In this document: one piece after another, positions 16,136 through 24,414 of the stretch
Numbering within the stretch: position 1 is the stretch's first letter
Layout of the letters: each line of letters begins with the position of its first letter
Origin: Actinomycetota bacterium
GTDB lineage: Bacteria; Actinomycetota; Thermoleophilia; Gaiellales; Gaiellaceae
Direction: 5' to 3'
DNA length: 64,000 nt
Assembly (NCBI GenBank): GCA_009702325.1
Contig: WLID01000002.1
Span: forward strand, 172,073 to 236,072
The notes under the pieces: generated by a model
Told to the model about the DNA's origin: nothing
Databases searched by the model: none
The model's input: the letters and a program-made list of their open reading frames with translations, nothing else
Position numbers and translations under genes: made by a program

Positions 16136-16528
16136 CTAGACCTGAATCACGGCAAGCTGCGGGTGGGCGCTCGCCATGGCCGCGAAGTCGTCGTCCTGCG
16201 TCACCACGGGTAGACCATGCTGGATCGCTGTTGCCGCGATGAGCGCATCGAGGACGTTGGCCTTGACCCCATGCTCACGGCAGTCGTGCACGAGCCGTGC
16301 GAACGAACCCATCACCGCGTCGTTGATCGGGATCGTGTCGGCGGCGCGGGCAAGCGCGAGTGTTTCTGCCCGTCGGGCACGTTGCTCAACGGTCGCGGCT
16401 GCGATGACACCGAGCTCGAGCTCGCCCAGTGTGATCACCGAGACTGCCACATGTCGCGGCATGCCCCCTAGAGGGCGACCGCTCTCGTGGGCGATGAAGA
16501 CCGAGGTATCCGCGAGACCGTAAGTCAA
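16136..16528 (-). CDS. vapC: PIN-domain ribonuclease toxin (VapC-like)
   Basis: 130 aa PIN domain. The acidic quartet is visible: LADTSVFI (Asp near residue 7), SVITLGELELGV (Glu near 38), NVLDALIAATA (Asp near 92) and TQDDDF (Asp near 110-112). VapC toxins cleave tRNA or rRNA when released from antitoxin. The ATG overlaps the antitoxin stop by four bases (ATGA), the usual arrangement of type II pairs. Confidence 0.9.
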   Translation of the reverse strand: MTYGLADTSVFIAHESGRPLGGMPRHVAVSVITLGELELGVIAAATVEQRARRAETLALARAADTIPINDAVMGSFARLVHDCREHGVKANVLDALIAATAIQHGLPVVTQDDDFAAMASAHPQLAVIQV

Positions 16529-16767
16529 ATCTCGTCAATCGTGTCGCCGACGAGTCGATCAAGGTCACCTCGGAGCCCAGGGTCGGCCTGCTTGTCGCGC
16601 AACTGCTCAGCGAGCCAATCGCCGGGGAGCCAACGAGTACGACGTCGGTGCGGGACGATGTCTGCGATCGGAGCGCCCCTGTTCGTGAGCGTAATCGTCT
16701 GACCTGCCTCGACGGCAGCAATGACATCTGCGGTGCGGTTCCTCAGTTCACGCACGCTGACCTCCAT
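16525..16767 (-). CDS. vapB: Phd/VapB-type antitoxin
   Basis: 80 aa. The N-terminal MEVSVRELRNRTADVIAAVE, then GQTITLTNRGAPIADIVPHR, is the Phd/YefM DNA-binding fold; the C-terminal half (WLPGDWLAEQLRDK, then LDRLVGDTIDEI) would wrap the toxin. ATG at 16767 is preferred over the GTG at 16776 because TACGGT stands seven bases upstream of the ATG. Autorepression through the promoter between this gene and nucS is expected for the family. Confidence 0.85.
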   Translation of the reverse strand: MEVSVRELRNRTADVIAAVEAGQTITLTNRGAPIADIVPHRRRTRWLPGDWLAEQLRDKQADPGLRGDLDRLVGDTIDEI

Positions 16768-16774
16768 GTGCGAC

Positions 16775-16780
16775 ACCGTA
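16775..16780 (-). promoter_or_regulatory. -10 element for the vapBC pair
   Basis: TACGGT with seven bases to the ATG at 16767; places the toxin-antitoxin pair on a leaderless mRNA. Confidence 0.55.
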
Positions 16781-16842
16781 GCACTTCATCTGTTCAACGT
16801 TAGCGACCTCGTTGGCGGCTGTCACCTGTCCGAAGCGGCCAG

Positions 16843-16848
16843 TAGCGT
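16843..16848 (+). promoter_or_regulatory. -10 element for nucS
   Basis: TAGCGT, six bases before the GTG at 16855. Confidence 0.5.
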
Positions 16849-16854
16849 CTTGGC

Positions 16855-17526
16855 GTGCGCTTGATCGTTGCTCGCTGCGAAGTCACCTACACCGGCCGCC
16901 TCTACGCGCACCTGCCGGAATCGACGCGCCTGCTGATGATCAAGAACGACGGCTCGGTGCTCGTGCACGCTGATGCCGGTGGGTATAAGCCTCTTAACTG
17001 GATGACGCCGCCAACCGTCTTCGAGGACGAGGGCGACATCCTCGTCGTCCGCAAACGGGCGGGGAAGACCGAGGATCGCCTCGAGATCAAGCTCCTCGAG
17101 GTGCTCTCAGACGTGGAGCACGACATGGGAGAAGCGGCCGGCCTCGAAAAAGACGGCGTGGAGCGCGACCTGCAAGAAGCGCTCGCGGCTGCACCCGAGA
17201 CGCTCGGCGAACCCCTCCGCCTCGACCGGCGCGAGTGGCCGACCGACGTCGGCCCCGTCGATCTGATGTGCCGCGACGAGGACGACGGCTGGGTTGCGGT
17301 CGAAATCAAGCGCGTCGGAACGATCGATGCCGTCGAGCAACTCACCCGCTACCTCGACTTCATCCGCCTCGACCCGGCAAAGGCCGAATGCCGCGGCATC
17401 CTCGCCGCACAGCAGTTCAAGCCGCAGGCGATCACCCTCGCCGAATCGCGCGGCATCGCCTGCGCAGTCGTCGACCTCGCAGTGCTGCGGGGCGAGCGCG
17501 AACCTGAACTGACGCTCTTTAGCTAG
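16855..17526 (+). CDS. nucS: Mismatch-specific endonuclease NucS
   Basis: 223 aa. The N-terminal beta domain (MRLIVARCEVTYTGRL through KPLNWMTPP) and C-terminal RecB-like nuclease domain are both present: catalytic residues in VGPVDLMCRDEDDGWVAVEI (Asp, Glu) followed by KRV and QLTRYLDFI. NucS (EndoMS) is the non-canonical mismatch-repair nuclease of actinobacteria and archaea, cutting both strands at G-T and similar mismatches, usually recruited by the beta clamp; the C-terminus EPELTLFS resembles its clamp-binding tail. Its stop shares a CTAG tetramer with the convergent aceB stop. Confidence 0.94.
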   Translation: MRLIVARCEVTYTGRLYAHLPESTRLLMIKNDGSVLVHADAGGYKPLNWMTPPTVFEDEGDILVVRKRAGKTEDRLEIKLLEVLSDVEHDMGEAAGLEKDGVERDLQEALAAAPETLGEPLRLDRREWPTDVGPVDLMCRDEDDGWVAVEIKRVGTIDAVEQLTRYLDFIRLDPAKAECRGILAAQQFKPQAITLAESRGIACAVVDLAVLRGEREPELTLFS

Positions 17527-19058
17527 GCGGGTACGTCGGCAAGCCGCTCGTACGCGGGCACCGTGAGAAACTCGACGAACGTCTCACCCAGAGCAACCTC
17601 GGCAAAGAGCTGCTTTGCGGCATCGGACGCTTCGACCATCGCGAGCTCGGCCTCAACGGCGTCTCGCGTCGTCTTCCCCGCCTTCACCCAGCTCCAGATC
17701 TGCGCACGCGAGATCTCGGCGGTCGCCGCTTCCTCCATCAAATTGTCGATCGCAACGGCGCCGGAGCCGCGCAGCCACGCGTCGAGATAGCGCACAACAA
17801 CCGACACGTTCACGCGCACACCCTCCGGCGTCACCGACCTGCCCGGGATCTCGAAGTCGATCAGCTGCTCCGCGGTTACGCCGACATCCTCACGAAGCCG
17901 CTCGAGCTGGTTCTCGCGATCGCCAAGCACTTTGTCGAACTCGGCCATCGCGGTCGTGACGAGGCCGGGGTGCGCAACCCATGTCCCGTCAAAGCCGCTC
18001 GTCGCCTCCCGCGCCTTGTCATTCCGCACGTTCGCGAGGGCCACTTCATTCACAACCGGATCCTTCCGCGACGGGATAAACGCAGCCATACCGCCAATTG
18101 CATGGGCGCCGCGCTTGTGGCAGGTGCGCACGAGCAGGTCGGTGTAGGCCTTCATGAACGGCACCGTCATCGTCACCTGAACCCGATCAGGCAATACCGC
18201 GCCGAGCTTCTTGATCGTGCTGAAGATCTAATCCCACCGGCCGGCGTTCATCGCGCAGCCGTACTCGCGCAGCTCGTAGAGGATCTCCTCAAGCTCGAAC
18301 GACGCCGTGATCGTCTCGACGAGCACCGTGCAGCGGATCGTCCCCTTCGGAAGCCCGAGCTCTCGCTCGGCCAGACAGAACGCCTGCGCCCAAAGACGTG
18401 CCTCGCGATGAGTCTCAAGCTTCGGGAGGTAGAAGTACGGCCCGCTACCGCGCGCGATCAGCTCCTGCGCGTTGTGGAAGAGGTACAGGCCAAAGTCGAA
18501 GAGGCTGCCTGACATCCGCTCGCCATCAACGAGGACGTGCTTCTCCTCCAGATGCCAACCGCGCGGACGCATCACGAGCACGGCAACGTTCTCGTTCAGT
18601 CGATAGCTCTTGTCAGGCGTCGCGAGGCTGAGCGTCCGCCGAATCGCCTGCTTGACGTTGCGCTGCGCCTCAACAACGTTTCGGCCCGTTGGTGAGTGCG
18701 CATCCTCGAAGTCGCACATGAAAACGCGGGCGCCCGAGTTGAGACCGTTGATCAACATCTTGCGATCGGGCGGGCCGGTGATCTCGACTCGACGGTCGCG
18801 CAGATCGGGTGGCGCCGGCGCTACGCGCCACTCGGCATCGCGGATCGCGGCGGTCTCTTCGAGGAACACCGGCCGCTCGCCTGCATCGAACCGCTCCTGC
18901 TGCCGTCGGCGTTCGCCGAGCAGCTCTTTGCGCGTTGGGTTGAACGCGCGCTGCAACATCGCAAGAAAGTCGAGAGCGGCGGGCGAGAGGATTTCGTCGT
19001 CGGGCCGCCCGATAACGACGACCCCCTCAGCCAGCTGAGGAGCGTCCGTTGTGGTCAT
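17523..19058 (-). pseudogene. aceB: Malate synthase A with an in-frame amber codon
   Basis: The two open frames 18228-19058 and 17523-18227 are in the same phase and together give a normal 511-residue malate synthase A (acetyl-CoA + glyoxylate to malate). Codon 277 is TAG at 18228-18230, exactly where the conserved Tyr of GRWDYIFS belongs (here NAGRWD, stop, IFSTIKKLG). N-terminal half: [14 protein letters not shown] and [16 protein letters not shown]-terminal half: CHKRGAHAIGGMAAFIPS and NLMEEAATAEISR. By comparison from memory with E. coli AceB (GLMEDAATAEISR) the catalytic Asp position is Glu. It starts 5 bases after aceA. TAC to TAG is one base; a sequencing error, suppression or true loss are all possible. 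Confidence 0.88.
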
Positions 19059-19063
19059 GGTTC

Positions 19064-20380
19064 CTACGCGGCCGCCGGTGCGGTGTCCTGAGACTCGAAC
19101 TGCTCCTCTTCCGTCGAACCGACGAGAGCGAGCGTCGAGCTCTCGCCGCCCGAAACAGTCGTTGCAACAAGGTCGAAGTACCCCGCCCCCACCTCACGCT
19201 GATGGCGTGTGGCGGTGTACCCAAGCTCCTCAAGCTCAAACTCGTGCTCCTGCAGCGCAACGTACGCCGCCATGCCTGACTTCGCGTATCCCTCGGCCAG
19301 CTCGAACATCGAAGAGTTGAGCGAGTGGAAGCCGGCAAGCGTGACGAACTGGAACCGGTAGCCAAGGTCACCGAGTTCCTCCTGGAACGTCGCGATCTGC
19401 GCATCGTTCAGGGCACGCTTCCAATGGAACGACGGCGAGCAGTTGTACGCAAGCAGCTTACCGGGGTACTGCTCGCGGATTGCCTGGGCGAACTCACGGG
19501 CCTCACCCATGTCGGGCGTCGACGTCTCAAACCAGAGGAGGTCGGCGTGCTTCGCGTAGTTGAGACTCCGCATGATCGCCGGCTCGATGCCGTCGCGAAG
19601 CCGATAGAAGCCCTCCGAGGTGCGCTCGCCGGTGATGAACGGCGCATCGCGCTCGTCAACGTCGCTTGTGATCAGCTGCGCCGAGTGTGCGTCGGTGCGC
19701 GCCACGAGCACCGACGGGACGTTGGAGACGTCAGCAGCAAGGCGCGCTGCCGTCAGCGTCCGCTCGAACTGCCCAACCGGAACCAAGACCTTGCCGCCGA
19801 GATGGCCGCACTTCTTCTCCGACGCGAGCTGATCCTCGAAGTGAACGCCTGCGGCGCCCGCCTCGATCATGCCCTTCATCAGCTCGAACGCGTTGAGTGG
19901 GCCGCCGAACCCAGCCTCAGCGTCGGCGACGATGGGAGCAAGCCAGTCGACATCGCCCTTGCCTTCCGACCACTGAATCTGGTCGGCGCGCAGCAGCGCG
20001 TTGTTGATCCGCCGCACCACGGCGGGAACGCTGTTTGCCGGGTAGAGGCTCTGGTCGGGATAGGTCGTTTCGCCGAGGTTTGCGTCGCCTGCCACCTGCC
20101 AGCCCGAGAGGTAGATCGCCTTCAATCCCGCCTTGACCATCTGCACCGCTTGGTTGCCGGTGAGAGCGCCAAGAGCAGGGACGTGGTGCTCGTCGTGCAC
20201 GAGGTCCCACAGCTTTTCGGATCCACGCCGGGCGAGCGAGTGTTCGATCTCAACCGAGCCGCGAAGACGAATGACGTCGTGCGCGGAGTACGACCGCTCG
20301 ATGCCCTGCCAGCGAGGATCGGTGTCCCACTGCTGTTGAAGGCGTTCGGCGGCCTGCTTGATGGACTCGGTAGGGCTCAT
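19064..20380 (-). CDS. aceA: Isocitrate lyase
   Basis: 438 aa. The catalytic loop [13 protein letters not shown] (about residue 190), substrate loop [12 protein letters not shown] (about 91) and C-terminal [12 protein letters not shown] (about 313) are intact. It cleaves isocitrate to succinate and glyoxylate, the first step of the glyoxylate bypass needed for growth on acetate and fatty acids. ATG with AGGAGAG ribosome site; the promoter region upstream holds two copies of a 14-base element. Paired with aceB in one operon. Confidence 0.96.
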   Translation of the reverse strand: MSPTESIKQAAERLQQQWDTDPRWQGIERSYSAHDVIRLRGSVEIEHSLARRGSEKLWDLVHDEHHVPALGALTGNQAVQMVKAGLKAIYLSGWQVAGDANLGETTYPDQSLYPANSVPAVVRRINNALLRADQIQWSEGKGDVDWLAPIVADAEAGFGGPLNAFELMKGMIEAGAAGVHFEDQLASEKKCGHLGGKVLVPVGQFERTLTAARLAADVSNVPSVLVARTDAHSAQLITSDVDERDAPFITGERTSEGFYRLRDGIEPAIMRSLNYAKHADLLWFETSTPDMGEAREFAQAIREQYPGKLLAYNCSPSFHWKRALNDAQIATFQEELGDLGYRFQFVTLAGFHSLNSSMFELAEGYAKSGMAAYVALQEHEFELEELGYTATRHQREVGAGYFDLVATTVSGGESSTLALVGSTEEEQFESQDTAPAAA

Positions 20381-20711
20381 GGCTCTCCTAGGCGGTTAGG
20401 GGCGCGGAAGACGAATACATGGCGCAACGTAGCAAATTGGATCCAAGATTTGATTTGGACTCACCCGTCTCATCTCGGCCTATTGCGCTTCTTTCCAGGG
20501 ATTTATGTGTGTCACCGGCTAGATCGCTTGATCGCTATCGCACCAAAGTGCATCCAATATATGTCCGGCTTTCACGCTGAACGCCCGGCACTCGACCGCA
20601 AACGGCCGGAAGCCGGAAATCCACCCAAATCGAACGCCGCGGTTCTATGCATCGCTCCGCATCGCGTCGGGACGGCGCAGCCGATGGTGTCGCGCTAAAC
20701 TGGGGCCGCTC
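20381..20711. promoter_or_regulatory. aceA promoter region with two copies of a 14-base element
   Basis: No gene was found here. On the minus strand TTGGATCCAATTTG (20433-20446) and TTGGATGCACTTTG (20544-20557) match at 12 of 14 positions, 111 bases apart. The first includes the palindrome TTGGATCCAA and lies directly upstream of a TACGTT -10 (20426-20431), giving a leader of about 40 bases that ends in AGGAGAG before the aceA ATG. Binding there would block RNA polymerase, which fits substrate-controlled glyoxylate-shunt regulation. The rest of the region shows nothing recognisable. Confidence 0.45.
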
Positions 20712-20784
20712 GGGGCTATAGCTCAGTTGGGAGAGCGCTTGGATCGCACCCAAGAGGTCGTCAGTTCGAATCTGACTAGCTCCA
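20712..20784 (+). tRNA. tRNA-Ala(CGC)
   Basis: 73 bases: acceptor GGGGCTA/TAGCTCC (one G-U), D arm GCTC..GAGC, anticodon stem CTTGG/CCAAG with loop ATCGCAC (anticodon CGC), T arm GTCAG TTCGAAT CTGAC, A73. The position 3-70 pair is G-U, the alanine identity element. CCA not encoded. Confidence 0.93.
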
Positions 20785-20787
20785 CTC

Positions 20788-20820
20788 AAGACCCTCGCCA
20801 CTGGCGGGGGTCTTTGTGTT
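20788..20820 (+). terminator. Rho-independent terminator after tRNA-Ala
   Basis: A 12-base-pair stem AAGACCCTCGCC / GGCGGGGGTCTT (one wobble) with a three-base loop, followed by TGTGTTT. It starts four bases after the tRNA. Confidence 0.75.
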
Positions 20821-20841
20821 TCTGGGCCTGCCGAGCTTGAG

Positions 20842-21207
20842 CTACTGCAGCGCTTCACCCTCGCTGCCAAAGCAGCGTGGGGTGCGACCGTCGTTCGTCG
20901 GTGTGCATCCGACCGTTTCGTGCCAGATCTGGGTCTTCTCGCCCTCGTGGCCGGCCCAAATGTCGCACGCGAAGTTGAGCTTGTCGTCGCTCGTTGGCTT
21001 GCACGAGATCGTCACCTTGCGCCCGTAGAAGTGCTGTGACTGAAGACGCACCCCGATCACCGCGGCGAGCTGGCGCTGAACATCGCCTTCATACACCCCG
21101 CCCGAACTGATCTGACGGTGGCATCCACCAAGCAACACCACGACCGCAGTCGCAGAGACCGCAACAAGTGCCCACTCACGAGCAGCGCTGACGAAGATCC
21201 GTCCCAT
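20842..21207 (-). CDS. Small lipoprotein of unknown function
   Basis: 121 aa. The N-terminus (MGRIFVSAAREWALVAVSAT, then AVVVLLGGC) is a lipoprotein signal with lipobox LLGGC. The mature part (about 85 residues) contains four cysteines (SCKPTS, FACDIW, VGCTPT, PRCFGS), probably two disulfides, and the segment VIGVRLQSQHFYGRKVTISC, which recalls DUF4333-like secreted domains of actinobacteria. Function unknown. The start codon is only 21 bases from the divergent start at 21229. Confidence 0.7.
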   Translation of the reverse strand: MGRIFVSAAREWALVAVSATAVVVLLGGCHRQISSGGVYEGDVQRQLAAVIGVRLQSQHFYGRKVTISCKPTSDDKLNFACDIWAGHEGEKTQIWHETVGCTPTNDGRTPRCFGSEGEALQ

Positions 21208-21228
21208 CCAGAGACGTAGGATAGGCGT
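21208..21228. promoter_or_regulatory. 21-base divergent intergenic region with overlapping -10 elements
   Basis: TAGGATA (21217-21223 plus one base) reads TAGGAT on the plus strand (six bases to the GTG at 21229) and TATCCT on the minus strand (21224-21219, ten to eleven bases to the ATG at 21207). Both -35 regions must lie inside the opposite coding sequence. Confidence 0.5.
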
Positions 21229-21705
21229 GTGCCCGGCGTCCGACGACTCACGGTCAACCGACGCGCGGTCGCCATCATCGCGACAGCTGCAGTCGCCGCG
21301 CAGCTCATCGTCGCGGTCGCGCACCTGCCCTCACTAGCGATGGCCGGAGGTCGCGCCTACGACACGAAGACGCCGGCGATCCGCGACGGCGACCTCGATC
21401 CGCTCGCCCTCTACGCAGGAACGCAGGCGCTCGTGCTCGCGCGTGCAGCCATTCCCCCATCCGCCACGTTCGCCGTCGCCATCGGCAACGATCCGCCCGT
21501 CGCGCAGCCCGAGGTGCTCCGCCGCATCTTCGACTTCTGGCTGGCACCACGCCGTGATGTCGGCGACCCAGCGAAGGCCGACTGGGTGATCGTCTACCAC
21601 CGCTCTTCCGAGAGCGTCGGTGTCCCCTACACGACCGAAGCCGGGCTTGGCCCCGATGGAAATGCGATCAAGGTGTCGCACCCCAACACAGGAAGCGACT
21701 CGTGA
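21229..21705 (+). CDS. Membrane-anchored exported protein of unknown function
   Basis: 158 aa. An N-terminal membrane segment (AVAIIATAAVAAQLIVAVAH, residues 13-32) precedes an extracytoplasmic domain with FWLAPRRDVGDPAKADWVIV near residue 105, followed by YHRSSESVGVPY. The pairing with the GT-C-like membrane protein that overlaps its stop (GTGA) suggests a shared envelope-glycan or hydrophobic carrier role. No family was recognised. GTG start set by the TAGGAT hexamer. Confidence 0.65.
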   Translation: MPGVRRLTVNRRAVAIIATAAVAAQLIVAVAHLPSLAMAGGRAYDTKTPAIRDGDLDPLALYAGTQALVLARAAIPPSATFAVAIGNDPPVAQPEVLRRIFDFWLAPRRDVGDPAKADWVIVYHRSSESVGVPYTTEAGLGPDGNAIKVSHPNTGSDS

Positions 21706-23081
21706 ACCGCACTGATCTCGGCCTGCTCGCCTACAACGCGATCCTGCTCGCCGTGGGGTACGCGGCGCTCCGCCCTCTCGGGTTCGCGGCGCGGGGAACA
21801 CGAATCACGCGAGCCGGCCTCGCCTACCTCGTCGGGTTCGGGGTGCTGGGCGTCGCGCTCACACTCGCAGCGATCGTCGGGATCTCACCCACTATCCCAG
21901 CGATCGTCATCGTGGCGATAGTCATCATCGGCGCAACAACACGGATCTCGCTGCGCCCTGACGCAACAACGTGGCATGCCACGCCCCTGGGCTTCGGACG
22001 CTACGGCACCCTCGCCGCGGCGATCGGCGGCCTCGTGCTGACCGTCGCGAGCCTCGCCGCCATCGCACTTGCCGCGAAGGGCCAGCTCTACCCCGGCTTC
22101 TGGGACGCGATCGACTTCTGGATCCCGAAGGCGCAAGCGATCTACTACGGCCACGGCATCCCAACCGATACGTGGGCGGGCTTGAAACATCCCGAGTACC
22201 CGCCGCTCCTCCCCACTCTTGATGCCGGCATCTTCCACTTCACCGGAGGGTTCCATCCGTCGCTGCTGCCACTACAGGCCGTGCTGCTCGGCATCGCGTT
22301 CCTGCTGACACTGCTTGGGCTCCTTGACGGCATCACGCCGCGCGCCCTCTCCCTGCCCGCGCTTGCCGCACTCGCGACAACACCGTGGTTCTGGTGGCGG
22401 CTCCAGACTCCCACGGGAGATCAGATCCTCGCGTACTTCGTCACCGGCGCCGCGGTTGCGACCATCCGCTGGCTGATCACCGGCGAGCGCTCGTACTTCC
22501 GGCTCGGATTCGTGTTGTTGATCACCGCCACGCTCACCAAGCTCGAAGGTGGGTTCGTCGGCCTGCTGCTCGCGGCGGTCATCTGCGTCGCTATCTACCG
22601 CCAACGCCGAAGCGACTTCCGCTCGGCGCTGCTCCTGCTCGCGACACCATTGGCGATCGTTCCCTGGCGCCTGTGGCTCGCCCATGCAGGCATCCCTGGG
22701 TCGAGCCCGGACTACCGCATCTCGTATCTCGCGCACCCCGGCTTCCTCGTCGACCACACGCACCGGTTCACCGAAAGCCTCCGCGTGATGTTGCACGCCC
22801 CGTTTGCTGAATACGCATCGACCAGTCTCGTCGTCGTCGCAACCGCGGCGCTCGTGGTCTCGGCCGTGCGAAGGCCGGTGATCGCCGCCACGGTCGCGGC
22901 GTGGTGTGCGCTCGCCGCAGGAGGGCTCGCAGCGATCTATTGGATCGGCACGCTCCCCGTGAGTTGGTACATCGAGAACTCAGTGAGCCGCGTTGGCGCA
23001 ACGGTGATCGTTGCAGCGGCCGCATTGACGCCGCTCCTCCTTGGTCTCGCCCTATCGGACACAATCACCGAGGACGAATGA
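21702..23081 (+). CDS. GT-C-fold-like polytopic membrane protein (putative glycosyltransferase)
   Basis: 459 aa with about eleven membrane segments. A large first outside loop contains YPGFWDAIDFWIPKAQAIYY (about 128-147) and GLKHPEYPPLLPTLDAGIF (about 158), whose acidic and aromatic residues and PEYPPL motif are typical of GT-C glycosyltransferases that use polyprenyl-phosphate sugars. The catalytic Asp would be in FWDAIDFW. Acceptor and sugar unknown. It starts with GTG overlapping the previous stop, and its own stop overlaps the next gene. Confidence 0.7.
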   Translation: MNRTDLGLLAYNAILLAVGYAALRPLGFAARGTRITRAGLAYLVGFGVLGVALTLAAIVGISPTIPAIVIVAIVIIGATTRISLRPDATTWHATPLGFGRYGTLAAAIGGLVLTVASLAAIALAAKGQLYPGFWDAIDFWIPKAQAIYYGHGIPTDTWAGLKHPEYPPLLPTLDAGIFHFTGGFHPSLLPLQAVLLGIAFLLTLLGLLDGITPRALSLPALAALATTPWFWWRLQTPTGDQILAYFVTGAAVATIRWLITGERSYFRLGFVLLITATLTKLEGGFVGLLLAAVICVAIYRQRRSDFRSALLLLATPLAIVPWRLWLAHAGIPGSSPDYRISYLAHPGFLVDHTHRFTESLRVMLHAPFAEYASTSLVVVATAALVVSAVRRPVIAATVAAWCALAAGGLAAIYWIGTLPVSWYIENSVSRVGATVIVAAAALTPLLLGLALSDTITEDE

Positions 23082-23473
23082 GCCAGCATCCCGACATCAA
23101 CGTGGTTGGCGGCGAACTCTTGCCATGCTCGACGACGCCGCTCACCGGCTTCTACCGCAACGGGTGCTGCTCGACCGGAGACGAAGACGCTGGTAGCCAC
23201 ACGGTCTGCGTCGAGACAACAGCGGAGTTCCTCCAGTTCAGCAAGAGCGTTGGAAACGACCTCTCCACTCCTCATCCTGAGTGGGGATTTGCAGGACTTG
23301 AACCGGGCGATCGCTGGTGTCTCTGCTCGTCACGTTGGCTCCAAGCCTACGAAGCCGGGGCGGCGCCGAAGGTTGTGCTCGGCGCGACCCACGAACGTGC
23401 ACTTGAGGTCGTTCCGATCGATGCCTTGCTCGCGCACGCAGCTCCGCTCGCCCTCGACGACACCGAGGCGTGA
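23078..23473 (+). CDS. DUF2237 family protein
   Basis: 131 aa. The pattern NVVGGELLPCSTTPLTGFYR near the start, RNGCCSTGDEDAGSHTVC, the T-A-E-F-L-Q-F-S-K-S-V-G-N-D-L-S-T-P segment and FAGLEPGDRWCLCSSRWLQA is diagnostic of DUF2237, small cytoplasmic proteins with conserved cysteines and no known activity. ATG overlaps the stop of the preceding membrane protein (ATGA), so it is the third member of this operon. Confidence 0.88.
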   Translation: MSQHPDINVVGGELLPCSTTPLTGFYRNGCCSTGDEDAGSHTVCVETTAEFLQFSKSVGNDLSTPHPEWGFAGLEPGDRWCLCSSRWLQAYEAGAAPKVVLGATHERALEVVPIDALLAHAAPLALDDTEA

Positions 23474-23507
23474 TCGCCACATCGTCGGTGTCGGGCATTC
23501 TGAAGCC

Positions 23508-24167
23508 GTGAACGCACCACCCGATATCGCGGTTCCACCCCTCGTTGCCGAAGCGCTCCGAGCAATCGTCGACGACGCTCGCCGTGCCGTCTCCTCCGGT
23601 TCAACGCTCGACGTCGACGCATTACGCGGCCGTGTCCATGCTGCGGCGGGGGACGATCCTGCCGCGCAGGCGGCGGCGCAGCGCACGCTCGCGCAACTCG
23701 ACCGTGTCGCCGCCGTGCATCGTGCTCGCGCGACGGTCGCGAAGCCTCTCACACCGCCCGAGCGCCCTATCGACCCCGCTCCTGCAGGTGCTGCAGTCGG
23801 CCGCCTCGGTGGCCTCCCCCGGCCCGGAGCGCTGCGTACGCGACCGACGATCACGGCCAACATGGACGTCAAGCGCGAGGGCACTGCCACCAGTGCCGCT
23901 CTCACATGGACAAGCCTGCCCGGGGTGGCCAACTGGGAAATCCGTCTGAGCGCACGTCCCGACCCGCGAGGGGACTACGAGGTGTTCGAGAGCCGCACCG
24001 CTGAACCGTCAACCACCCGGCTCGAGCTGACGCTCAGCGACCGGCCGCTCCGCGTGAACCTGCTTGGCCATCGGCGAGACGGGAAGCTGCTCCAGCGTGC
24101 GCTGATCTCCGGCCTCACGGCTGAGAACTGGAGCGATCGCTGGGAAAAGCGCGCCTCCGCCTCGTAG
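23508..24167 (+). CDS. Hypothetical protein with fibronectin-III-like C-terminal domain
   Basis: 219 aa, GTG start; a weak -10 (CATTCT) stands six bases before it. Residues 1-80 are a helical, alanine-rich region (LVAEALRAIVDDARRAVSSG). Residues 110-205 form a beta domain with ALTWTSLPGVANWEIRLSAR and TRLELTLSDRPLRVNLLGHR, the alternation expected of a fibronectin type III or similar beta sandwich. No signal peptide or membrane segment. Unknown role. Confidence 0.6.
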   Translation: MNAPPDIAVPPLVAEALRAIVDDARRAVSSGSTLDVDALRGRVHAAAGDDPAAQAAAQRTLAQLDRVAAVHRARATVAKPLTPPERPIDPAPAGAAVGRLGGLPRPGALRTRPTITANMDVKREGTATSAALTWTSLPGVANWEIRLSARPDPRGDYEVFESRTAEPSTTRLELTLSDRPLRVNLLGHRRDGKLLQRALISGLTAENWSDRWEKRASAS

Positions 24168-24185
24168 CGGGCCGCGCGAAACGAA

Positions 24186-24401
24186 CTACTCGCTCGGGTC
24201 GCGGCTCGTCGGCGGCTCTGCGTCCGAACGCACTTGGAACGCGAGACAGCGCCCGACCGGTTGCGGCGGGTACTTCACCGTGACCGCAGGACTCGTGCAC
24301 AACAGATACCGCGCACCGAATCGTCCTTCGACAGGTCGAACGTGGTCACACGCGGGGCAGAGTCCCCGGTAGGTCGCACCCTCCATCACTGAAGGGTGCA
24401 T
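24186..24401 (-). CDS. Small zinc-ribbon-like protein
   Basis: About 71 aa from the ATG at 24401 (66 from the ATG at 24386). The cysteines CPACDHV and the later LLCTSP and GRCLAF could make a four-cysteine zinc site. The TYRGLCPACDHVRPVEGRFG segment suggests a nucleic-acid or protein-binding zinc ribbon. No family recognised and no clear ribosome site, so the start is uncertain. It follows the pentapeptide gene on the same strand after 13 bases. Confidence 0.5.
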   Translation of the reverse strand: MHPSVMEGATYRGLCPACDHVRPVEGRFGARYLLCTSPAVTVKYPPQPVGRCLAFQVRSDAEPPTSRDPSE

Positions 24402-24414
24402 CGCAAAAGGATCG

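Noticed and set aside
19325..20698. 457-aa plus-strand open frame
   Set aside because: Antisense to aceA with no family features; aceA motifs are unambiguous.
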